Source: Sanchytrium tribonematis (Eukaryota > Sanchytriomycota > Sanchytriomycetes > Sanchytriales > Sanchytriaceae). From it: a stretch of 11,653 bases of DNA. Where the stretch lies: NCBI GenBank assembly GCA_018985235.1, contig JADGIG010000255.1, positions 1 to 11,653 on the forward strand, read 5' to 3'. Positions 1 to 6,507 of the stretch are shown piece after piece. A model generated the notes under the pieces. The model was given only the letters and a program-made list of their open reading frames with translations, did not search any database and was not told the origin of the DNA. A program made the translations under genes and the position numbers. Each line of letters opens with the position of its first letter. Within the stretch, counting starts at the first letter, position 1.

Positions 1-2
1 AA

Positions 3-998
3 ATTACAGGACAAGTTCCACTTATTCCAACTGGATGGTCTTCATTTGATACTCTGGATGTTAGTTTCAATTTACTTTCTGGCCCTTTGCCTTCATTGCC
101 TTCTAATTTAAAGTATTTAGACGTGTCAATGAATCAATTGAATGGATCTATGCCTGTTTTACCATCTACATTGACTTATTTCAATGTGTCTCATGATTTA
201 TTCACAGGCAATTTAATAATTCCCGCGAATGTTGCCACTGTGGATGTCAGTTATAATGGATTTAATGGCACATTAAATGTGACTGGTGCTACGACTTATT
301 TAGATGCATCCAACAATCAGTTTTCATTTGTACATGTTCAAAATGCAAATCAATTGACATTTTGCAATTTAACAAATAATCCCAAACTCGGAGGAGATTT
401 CTCAAATTTGAATACGTGTATTTTACCAAGTATTGATACTAAGACTGTGGTACAGCTGATGACTTTAACTTCTGCACAATCCAGTCTAACAAAATTGAAT
501 AATGGACCGACCATTTTCGTACAGTCCACAAATCCATTCCAATCCACTAAAGAATTTACTAGTACTCCATTCAGCTCATCATCTTCTTTGTTGAGCTCAC
601 AATCAGAAAATTCTATTTCAAACGTGTTTACTGTATTAGATGAAAGCACCCAATTGTCATATTTAAGTAAAATAGAATTTGATTCATCACCACCCGCAGA
701 AACAAAATCAGTTTTAACTAGAAACATAATTAAAACAACTCAACTATTCACCAAATTACAAGCCACAAAATCCATTTCAAACTTGTTTTCAGTTGTTTCT
801 ATTTCCAAAAATGTCTCAACTTCCTTCTCCTTAACTCAAGTCACCCCGAGTACATCCACATTAACTTTTTCAAGTATCGCTGTACTTATTAGAGTACTTG
901 TCAATATTTTATTCTTATTTGCTGTTTTTGAAAGAATCCCAAGACATCAATTTAGAAAAAGTAAAACCGCAAAGAATGGCCAATTGATAAGTGAATAA
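3..998 (+). CDS. LRR receptor-like surface protein, copy A (5' partial, contracted)
   Basis: This is the C-terminal part of an RLP-type LRR protein. The frame is open from the window edge, so the true start lies outside; an internal TTG at 87 is not a start. Seen: an early-type repeat (LDVSFNLLSG, about 54-83), then four late-type repeats starting with YLDVSMNQLNGS, then the C-terminal cap (CNLTNNP...C, about 360-420). A Ser/Thr-rich stalk of about 150 residues follows, then a membrane helix (about 876-930) and a basic tail starting ERIPRH. The stop TAA at 996-998 lies inside an AATAAA. Matched repeat by repeat to copies B and C, repeats 4-13 are missing, so the LRR domain is strongly shortened while staying in frame. 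It has no kinase, so signalling would need a partner. Copy B follows 81 bp downstream on the same strand. LRR identity is certain; role in recognition or adhesion is inferred. Confidence 0.85.
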   Translation: MTGQVPLIPTGWSSFDTLDVSFNLLSGPLPSLPSNLKYLDVSMNQLNGSMPVLPSTLTYFNVSHDLFTGNLIIPANVATVDVSYNGFNGTLNVTGATTYLDASNNQFSFVHVQNANQLTFCNLTNNPKLGGDFSNLNTCILPSIDTKTVVQLMTLTSAQSSLTKLNNGPTIFVQSTNPFQSTKEFTSTPFSSSSSLLSSQSENSISNVFTVLDESTQLSYLSKIEFDSSPPAETKSVLTRNIIKTTQLFTKLQATKSISNLFSVVSISKNVSTSFSLTQVTPSTSTLTFSSIAVLIRVLVNILFLFAVFERIPRHQFRKSKTAKNGQLISE

Positions 999-999
999 A
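994..999 (+). terminator. AATAAA poly(A) signal overlapping the stop of copy A
   Basis: AATAAA at 994-999 contains the TAA stop codon (996-998). The same stop-in-signal arrangement occurs in copy C, in the orphan tail and in the oxygenase gene. The match to the signal is seen; its use is inferred. Confidence 0.5.
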
Positions 1000-1028
1000 T
1001 AACCTATTTATGTTTATTGTTTAAATAA

Positions 1029-1082
1029 ATCAATTCAAAATTAAAATGTCACATTCAAAAAGCCACCTGGTAAAACGCGATG
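1029..1082 (+). promoter_or_regulatory. Leader of copy B with upstream ATG and AAACGCGATG start context
   Basis: The leader resembles that of copy C: AAATAAATC, then an ATGTCA 34 nt before the start (37 nt in C), then AAACGCG directly before ATG at 1080. In C the upstream ATG makes a three-codon ORF. In B the upstream ATG at 1046 has no early stop and runs, in a different frame from the signal peptide, into the main LRR frame. Only 81 bp separate the stop of copy A from the start of B, so any promoter must be very compact or overlap A. Confidence 0.45.
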
Positions 1083-2996
1083 TTACTTTTAAATTTGATT
1101 TTTGGAACTTTGACAACAGAATGCAGTGCAGTGGATACTATCGCGGGATTGGTAGGGTATTCAGGTATCAACTGCTGTTCTTTAGCAGGAATTACATGTA
1201 CTATTGCTGGAACTGCGCTCTTTTCTATGAATTTTACAAATATGGGTTAACAGGGTCATTTCCGACTACTTTACCAACTGGATTAGCATCACTGACATAT
1301 ATAGATGTCAGTCACAATCAAATTACGAGTTCTTTACCCTCTGCGATTCCGAGTGGATGGTCGTCATTTGTGTTTTTAGATGTCAGTTTCAATAAATTGA
1401 CAGGTGGGCTCCCTACTTCAGGACCAAGTAGTTTTACCACAATTCATGCAAATAAGAATTTATTATCTGGAGCACTGTCAATTTCATTGATAGCATTTAC
1501 AAATATCTCCATTTCAAACAACTTTTTCATTGGCTCGTTGCCAACCATGACTAAAGTCGTGCGACTGTATGCTGCCAACAATCGATTTACTGGGTCATTT
1601 CCAAGTACGGCTGCCATTCAAATCGTAGATGTGACCAATAACTCATTCAGTGGCATTCCCGTGCTTCCATCCACTTGCCTCGAATTTCATGGGGGTTTCA
1701 ACGCATTCACAGATATTAATTCTGCAGCTGCCACGTCACTCAGTTTTGTTAATGTTACTAGAAATGCGATTTCATTGATATCACAGTTGCCCAATTCTGT
1801 TAGAACAATAGATGTCTCGTATAACGTATTGCTCAAATTATTTTTGTTGCCACTTTCCATCAACACATTTATTGCCAATAACAACGCAATGACGGGTCAA
1901 ATGTTAGCCTATATTCTGAGTATTTATTCAAATATGGCGCATGTCGATATATCCAATAATTTATTGAGTGGTTCATTTCCTATTTTCATCAAAAGTCTGG
2001 TTTACATGGATTTCTCATTCATTTTCTGGTAATCTTTCTGCTTTGTCACCCATTTTAAAGTATTTAGACGTGTCAATGAATCAATTGAATGGATCTATGC
2101 CTGTTTTACCATCTACATTGACTTATTTTAATGCGTCTCATGATTTATTCACAGGCAATTTAACAATTCCCGCGAATATTGCCACTGTGGATGTCAGTTT
2201 CAATACATTCAATGGCACATTAAATGTGACTGGTGCTACGACATATTTAGATGCATCCAACAATCAATTTACATCTATTTCCATCAAATATCCAAATCAA
2301 TATCCAAATCAATTGACATTTTGTAATCTGACAAATAATCCCAAACTCGGGGCATCTCAGTCAAATTTGAATGCGTGTATTTTCAATACCAGTCAACCTT
2401 TGGTAAATCCATTGGTTACTAGCATCCCAAACAATGCAGGAATGATTAATTTCATAAGTACTATATCCAATGCGGGAACCCAATCTATCCAAATTATTTC
2501 AAAATATTCCTCGACTGGTGATTTTACTGCATCTACATCCATACTTGACAATCCAACAACCATGTTCCAGTCAGCTCCAACATCTTCCACATCTTTCACA
2601 TCCCAATCCACCAGTATTCTCCATGATTTACTCTCAAATTCAACAAACACTTCCCAATTTTATCAAATCCCTCAATCTCTACAACCCGATTCCATCCAAC
2701 CAATAGATAAATCAATATTAACAAGAATCATCCATAAATCCACTATTTCACCCATTTCATTCCAAAATTCAACCAAATTACTCTCTCACTCTCAAACTAC
2801 ATCCACTTATATTTCATCCACAATACCCATTAAATTAGCTCATTTATCACCCAACACATCCCATTATATAGTCAATATTTCCCATTATTTCAGAATATTT
2901 GTCAATTTCATATTATTCATATTTGTAATTCACAAGACACCCAAAAACTATTTTAAAAGAAAAAAGGAAGCTACCAGTCATTTTTATGAGAATTAA
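1080..2996 (+). pseudogene. LRR receptor-like surface protein, copy B (two frame breaks)
   Basis: Close relative of copy C with all 17 repeats matched one to one. From ATG 1080 the frame gives a signal peptide (MLLLNLIFGTLTTEC) and the N-cap with CC-x6-C, then stops at TAA 1248-1250. The repeats continue in the next frame from 1247 (LTGSFP), as if one base were missing in GGGTTAACA. That frame runs to about 2011 and stops at 2030-2032. Repeat 13 (YMD...) is broken there, and the original frame resumes at 2013 (HSFSGNL), consistent with loss of 5 bases. Repeats 14-17, the cap, the Ser/Thr stalk, a membrane helix (about 2886-2936) and a Lys-rich tail follow. A start at 1046 would bypass the first break but lose the signal peptide. 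Probably a pseudogene or sequence donor; programmed frameshifting is unlikely because there is no slippery heptamer. Sequencing error is not excluded. Confidence 0.8.
2287..2310 (+). repeat. 12-bp tandem duplication in copy B
   Basis: TATCCAAATCAA occurs twice in a row, giving YPNQYPNQ just before the C-terminal cap. Copies A and C have a single short NxxQ stretch here, so the duplication is specific to B and preserves the frame. Confidence 0.7.
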
Positions 2997-2998
2997 TC

Positions 2999-3004
2999 AA
3001 TAAA
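2999..3004 (+). terminator. AATAAA poly(A) signal of copy B
   Basis: AATAAA starts 3 nt after the stop of copy B and 5 nt before the stop codon of the convergent oxygenase gene, so any transcript of B would end inside or beyond that gene's 3' end. Confidence 0.45.
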
Positions 3005-3007
3005 ATA

Positions 3008-3013
3008 TTTATT
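3008..3013 (-). terminator. AATAAA poly(A) signal overlapping the oxygenase stop
   Basis: On the minus strand GAATAAAT contains the TAA stop (3011-3009). It faces the signal of copy B only a few bases away, so the two 3' untranslated regions must overlap. Confidence 0.45.
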
Positions 3014-3791
3014 CAATTTCAGGCAAACATCTAAATTCCAATGATTCTCTTGGTGTTTCGTCCTCATTAATCTTAATACCTGCATGTGCTACTTTTGATG
3101 ATTCGAATAACAAGACATCTCCAGCTACCAATTTGTAATAATATGCGTCATAATCTCCGCCATTCAAACTCACAAAACCATTAAAATCTGTTTCAAGCTT
3201 TCCTTTAGGGTCTAAAATAAACGCCAATGGATAATTTTTAGCATCATTTAATTTAATCCAGACATTGAACCACTGTTGATCTCTCAACTTTTCCCAGTAT
3301 TTTATTTTTTGAGTACAATCATTGAAACCATATCTTGGAAATGGATGTTTATATGGTCGCGTACCTTTATCCAAGTGAAACAATGTAGATGGTCCATGCC
3401 CAATAAATCTATACAATGCATCTACACACTTGACTTTTAGATTAAACTGCTTTAAATACAGATCCTCTGCCATTTCGTACAACACCAAATTTGTTTGTTC
3501 CGTCAATCTATTAACATCATAAGTAGTACCGTCATCTCCATTTTTCGTTTCCATGGTCGCCTTTAGATTCTGTTTTACTGCATCTAATATAGAGTTTAAT
3601 ATTTTAAGTTTAGTCACACCATGTCTATTAAAATCAAGTGAATTATCAGGACATTCACGTAATTGTAGACAATACTCCTCAGGGTCTCTCCCATCATACT
3701 TATGGTTAACTGGAAAGGGTTGATCACATTTTGAATTTGCTTCATCAATGGCATCGTTGCCAAATACAAATAATGCAAATGGAATCATCAT
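3009..3791 (-). CDS. 2OG-Fe(II) oxygenase, asaB/CmcJ-like hydroxylase/desaturase family
   Basis: A 260-residue protein that probably hydroxylates or desaturates a small molecule using Fe(II), 2-oxoglutarate and O2. Counted from the first ATG (3791), the iron triad would be H139 and D141 (FHLDKG) and H236 (KVAHAG). A 2-oxoglutarate-binding Arg follows about 12 residues later in PRESLEFR. Family signs: an N-terminal strand ending in LDFNRHGV (the usual FxLDxxGF region), FNVWIKLNDAKNYPLAF (the usual NVWxPLxxxxxxPLA block), and the PREsxExR end. Length is close to the usual 260-300. The frame is open further upstream to a TTG (3830), but the pair ATG ATG at 3791-3786 is a better start for a eukaryote. 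A candidate intron lies just upstream. It is convergent with copy B and divergent from copy C. Fungal relatives often act in secondary metabolism; this substrate is unknown and no biosynthetic partners are visible. Confidence 0.75.
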   Translation of the reverse strand: MMIPFALFVFGNDAIDEANSKCDQPFPVNHKYDGRDPEEYCLQLRECPDNSLDFNRHGVTKLKILNSILDAVKQNLKATMETKNGDDGTTYDVNRLTEQTNLVLYEMAEDLYLKQFNLKVKCVDALYRFIGHGPSTLFHLDKGTRPYKHPFPRYGFNDCTQKIKYWEKLRDQQWFNVWIKLNDAKNYPLAFILDPKGKLETDFNGFVSLNGGDYDAYYYKLVAGDVLLFESSKVAHAGIKINEDETPRESLEFRCLPEIE

Positions 3792-3812
3792 TGTCTTTTT
3801 TGGGAGAGTTCT

Positions 3813-3875
3813 CTGTGAAATAGATTTCAAGGGGTCATTGTAATATTAATAAGCCAATCATTCTTTTGTACTCAC
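3813..3875 (-). other. Candidate 63-nt GT-AG intron in the oxygenase 5' leader
   Basis: Read on the minus strand it starts GTGAGTAC and ends ATTTCACAG, with a branch-like TTATTAATATTAC between. The short upstream ATG (ATGACACGGG) is not in phase with the downstream frame after splicing, so the intron more likely lies in the untranslated leader, or the first exon starts further upstream than I can see. Confidence 0.5.
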
Positions 3876-4235
3876 CCCGTGTCATTATGGGGTCAACAAC
3901 GATGCCTTTTTGACATACTCGGAGATGTGATTAAAATTGTTATGTTAATTTTTACAAAATACAATTTACCACGAATGGATTGATTCATATAAACACAGAT
4001 GTTTGCATGTTCTGTAAACCCACTTGCATTTCTGAGAGAGGTAAACTAATTCCCAAATCAAAACATAAAAAGACAACAGTCCCTATTCAAAAATAATTTA
4101 CACATCTCTCATTAGCGCATTTGCAACAAAACATTGATTTAAAAAAGAATTCATAACAAAAATTGAGTAGAGATTGAAATAAATCGGCTCTAAAAACCAT
4201 GTCATTTTAATTTTAAAAATTACCCACTAAACGCG
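3876..4235. promoter_or_regulatory. Shared divergent upstream region between oxygenase and LRR copy C
   Basis: No gene is visible here. The stretch separates divergent starts and presumably holds both promoters. Visible items are an ACCCC/GGGGT inverted pair near 3873-3893, A-rich runs, and, close to copy C, an ATG TCA TTT TAA mini-ORF (4199-4210) followed by AAACGCG immediately before the start. I see no clear TATA or CCAAT box that I would defend. Confidence 0.4.
4199..4210 (+). promoter_or_regulatory. Three-codon upstream ORF in the copy C leader
   Basis: ATG TCA TTT TAA lies 37 nt before the copy C start. Copy B has an ATGTCA at nearly the same distance from its start, so the upstream ATG is a shared leader element. 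A translational role is inferred. Confidence 0.35.
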
Positions 4236-6179
4236 ATGCTCGTCATTTCTTTAGTTTATTCGACCATTGCTTCTGAATGCACTGCATTGGGATCTTTAGC
4301 AACTAGTCTAGGTGTATCAGGATACGATATTCCAACATGCTGCACTTTAAAAGGGATTTCGTGTAATATTGGTAATACGTCTATTACAAGCATCCAATTC
4401 AGTAGAATGGGCCTTAATGGATCATTTCCAGGGGCATTCCCATCTAATCTACCTTCTTTAACCACCCTCAATGTCAGTCATAATTTGATTTATGGATTTA
4501 TACCAAATACGATTCCATCATATTGGGCCGTGTTTACAAGTTTAGATGTGAGTTATAATCGATTATCAGGTCCATTGCCCTACAATGTCCCGATTTCCAT
4601 GTCGGTATTACTCGCAAATGACAATTTATTGAGTGGAATGATCATTTCTTTAGATTGTAAAACAACCAATGTAGCCAACAATCATTTTAGCGGACAGTTA
4701 CCACCCATGTCCAATGTTATCAAGTTTTATGGTGCGAATAACTTTTTTAGTGGATCATTGCCAGCCATCACAAATGTTCAAATATTGGATGTGAGAAATA
4801 ATCAGTTGGTTGGTTCTATCGGAATTAACAATTTGAATATGCAAATAGATGTATCCATGAATCGATTGACTGGAATCTCTTTTATCAGTCCAAATGGCGC
4901 ATATCAACTGAATTCATTGAATGTTTCAAAAAACATGATTTCAAATATGGCTTTGGTGCCAAATAACGTCAAAATTTTAGATGTATCGTATAATTTATTG
5001 ACCAAAGTATTTACATTGCCAGGAAATATCACCACATTTATTGCCAATAATAATGTATTTTCTGGTAGTTTGATTTCTACCGTATTCTTGTCTTTAAAAT
5101 CAATCAATTATTTGGATGTATCTAACAATCTATTCAATGGGTCATTTCCGAATATCCCATCCACCATCACGTATTTGGATATCTCTAATAATTCCTTTTC
5201 TGGTGATTTCCCAGTGCTTCCACTCAATTTACAATATTTAGATGTTTCTACAAATCTATTGAGAGGGTTGCCCAAATTGCCATCCACATTGACTTATTTG
5301 AATGCGTCTCATGATTTGTTGAGTGGATCTATTGAAATATTATCCAATGTTGCCACTGTAGATGTCAGTTTTAACGGATTTAATAGAATATTAAATGTGA
5401 CTGTTGCTACAACTTATTTAGATGCATCTAATAATCAGTTTACGTCTATTTTCGTTAAAAATGCAACTCAATTGACATTTTGTAATTTAACAAATAATCC
5501 CAAACTCGGAGGAGATTTCTCAAATTTGAATGCGTGTATTTTCAATACCAGTCAACCATTACTGAATATGATCAGTACGAAAACAACCGTGACTGGTTCA
5601 GTTCAATTCAACTTTATCACATCCTCTATTCAAATTGCCATTTCTTCCACGACTCAAATATCTGTCAAATCTGTCAAATTTACAGCCACCAACACATTCA
5701 CAACTTCAACAGTGACTAGTCTATTATATAAAATGTCAAGTACCAATACCATTGCTATTATTCCATTACAGACATCCATCATAACTGAATCATCAGATTT
5801 ATCTACAAATCAATTCATCTCAGAAATCATCTCAGAAATCAACTCAGAAATCAACCCATCTGCCATTTTACAAGATATCAAAATCATTAAAACAAGAATC
5901 ATTTATAAAACATCCATTCCCATGGCCATACCATCCAATCTATTTCAATCTACCCCATTTACCACTAAATTAACAAATTCAAGTGTATTCACTATTTCCA
6001 CAATTCCCATCAAACCAAGTCAATTCATTCCCAACCTCTCCCAATCCTCATTCAATGCATTTATGATTATTAAAATGGCATGTGATGTGATTTTATTACT
6101 GGTGATTTTAAAGAAAGTACCCAAACATTTATTGATGAAAAAGAAAGTAGCGAGTAGTAAATTTGATACTTGGAAATAA
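4236..6179 (+). CDS. LRR receptor-like surface protein, copy C (intact)
   Basis: The only uninterrupted family member, 647 residues. Signal peptide 1-13 (MLVISLVYSTIAS); N-cap with C15, C35, C36, C43, where CCTLKGISC resembles the plant RLP/PGIP N-cap (CCxWxGVxC); about 17 LRRs over 50-405, each 20-21 residues with a core like YLDVSNNLFNGSFPxxP. The C-terminal cap spans C416 to C434 (CNLTNNPKLGG...C). A stalk rich in Ser, Thr and Asn (435-605) follows, then a membrane helix (about 606-626) and a 21-residue tail with KKVPKH and MKKK. N-x-S/T sites are frequent in the repeats. The start is supported by the signal peptide and the shared AAACGCGATG context. The plant-type repeat is 24 residues, so these are shorter. 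A cell-surface binding role is inferred; the ligand is unknown. Copy D converges on its 3' end, 28 bp away. Confidence 0.93.
   Translation: MLVISLVYSTIASECTALGSLATSLGVSGYDIPTCCTLKGISCNIGNTSITSIQFSRMGLNGSFPGAFPSNLPSLTTLNVSHNLIYGFIPNTIPSYWAVFTSLDVSYNRLSGPLPYNVPISMSVLLANDNLLSGMIISLDCKTTNVANNHFSGQLPPMSNVIKFYGANNFFSGSLPAITNVQILDVRNNQLVGSIGINNLNMQIDVSMNRLTGISFISPNGAYQLNSLNVSKNMISNMALVPNNVKILDVSYNLLTKVFTLPGNITTFIANNNVFSGSLISTVFLSLKSINYLDVSNNLFNGSFPNIPSTITYLDISNNSFSGDFPVLPLNLQYLDVSTNLLRGLPKLPSTLTYLNASHDLLSGSIEILSNVATVDVSFNGFNRILNVTVATTYLDASNNQFTSIFVKNATQLTFCNLTNNPKLGGDFSNLNACIFNTSQPLLNMISTKTTVTGSVQFNFITSSIQIAISSTTQISVKSVKFTATNTFTTSTVTSLLYKMSSTNTIAIIPLQTSIITESSDLSTNQFISEIISEINSEINPSAILQDIKIIKTRIIYKTSIPMAIPSNLFQSTPFTTKLTNSSVFTISTIPIKPSQFIPNLSQSSFNAFMIIKMACDVILLLVILKKVPKHLLMKKKVASSKFDTWK
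5814..5849 (+). repeat. 12-bp minisatellite (three units) in the copy C stalk
   Basis: Three units close to ATCATCTCAGAA stand in tandem, followed by a partial fourth, encoding an I-x-S-E repeat (ISEIISEINSE). It keeps the frame and is absent from copies A and B, so the stalk can change length by whole units. Confidence 0.75.
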
Positions 6180-6180
6180 A
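6175..6180 (+). terminator. AATAAA poly(A) signal overlapping the stop of copy C
   Basis: The TAA stop (6177-6179) is inside AATAAA, in the context TGGAAATAAATAAAC. The same bases recur in the orphan tail at 8811-8821. Confidence 0.5.
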
Positions 6181-6207
6181 TAAACTTCACTCTTAAATTA
6201 TATTTCA

Positions 6208-6507
6208 TTAAAATTTACTTACATTTGTATCATAAAATGATCTAGATTGCTTGGTCCTTAGATTGCGCTCGTGTTTGATTAAATACGGCAATCCAGCAAT
6301 CAAAATAGAATTGACAACCAATTTCACGATGGATAGAATACTAAAGTTGAGAAATGCATTCAATTTGTAGTTTGGTTTGATATATAGATTGGCCATCGTG
6401 GTTTGGACCAATTTGGTTGAAGATTGATCAATTATTGTTGAGGTTGCCTCTATCAAAATCTTTGAGCTAGTGGCCTTTAAAAATACTCTTCTGGTTAAAA
6501 TAGACTC
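6208..6507 (-). CDS. Out-of-frame C-terminal part of LRR copy D (stalk, membrane helix, tail)
   Basis: This frame carries what the long frame of copy D lacks: the stalk motif ESILTRRVFLKAT (matching KSILTRIIHKST of copy B and KSVLTRNIIKTT of copy A), a Ser/Thr-rich stretch, a membrane helix (FSILSIVKLVVNSILIAG) and a basic tail ending NVSKF. The open frame itself begins at 6543, but the family match starts at about 6507. It is therefore the real end of copy D, reached by a +1 frame change or by an intron. One phase-consistent intron on the minus strand is 6562 to 6505 (GTGATT...TTAGAG, 58 nt), which would join FLKQ to SILTRR; its acceptor is weak. If neither holds, the gene is broken and its product would be secreted rather than anchored. 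Confidence 0.65.
   Translation of the reverse strand, partial: ESILTRRVFLKATSSKILIEATSTIIDQSSTKLVQTTMANLYIKPNYKLNAFLNFSILSIVKLVVNSILIAGLPYLIKHERNLRTKQSRSFYDTNVSKF

Noticed and set aside
350-727. Minus-strand 125-codon ORF inside copy A
   Set aside because: Antisense to the Ser/Thr-rich stalk, whose A/C-rich codons leave few stops on the other strand; no own features.
1240-1255. Programmed -1 frameshift in copy B
   Set aside because: GGGTTAA is not an X-XXY-YYZ slippery site and a second unrelated break follows in the same gene.
2393-2706. Minus-strand and alternate plus-strand ORFs inside the copy B stalk
   Set aside because: Composition shadows of the stalk; no ATG-led domain, and the family stalk frame with the LTR motif and membrane helix is clear.
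3792-3830. TTG at 3830 as start of the oxygenase
   Set aside because: Non-ATG start is unlikely in a nuclear gene; this stretch contains the end of a good intron candidate, and ATG ATG follows.
6208-6245. GTAAGT at the 3' end of copy D as a splice donor
   Set aside because: Any intron would be about 31 nt or would run into antisense of copy C; the frame ends naturally at TAA in the tail.
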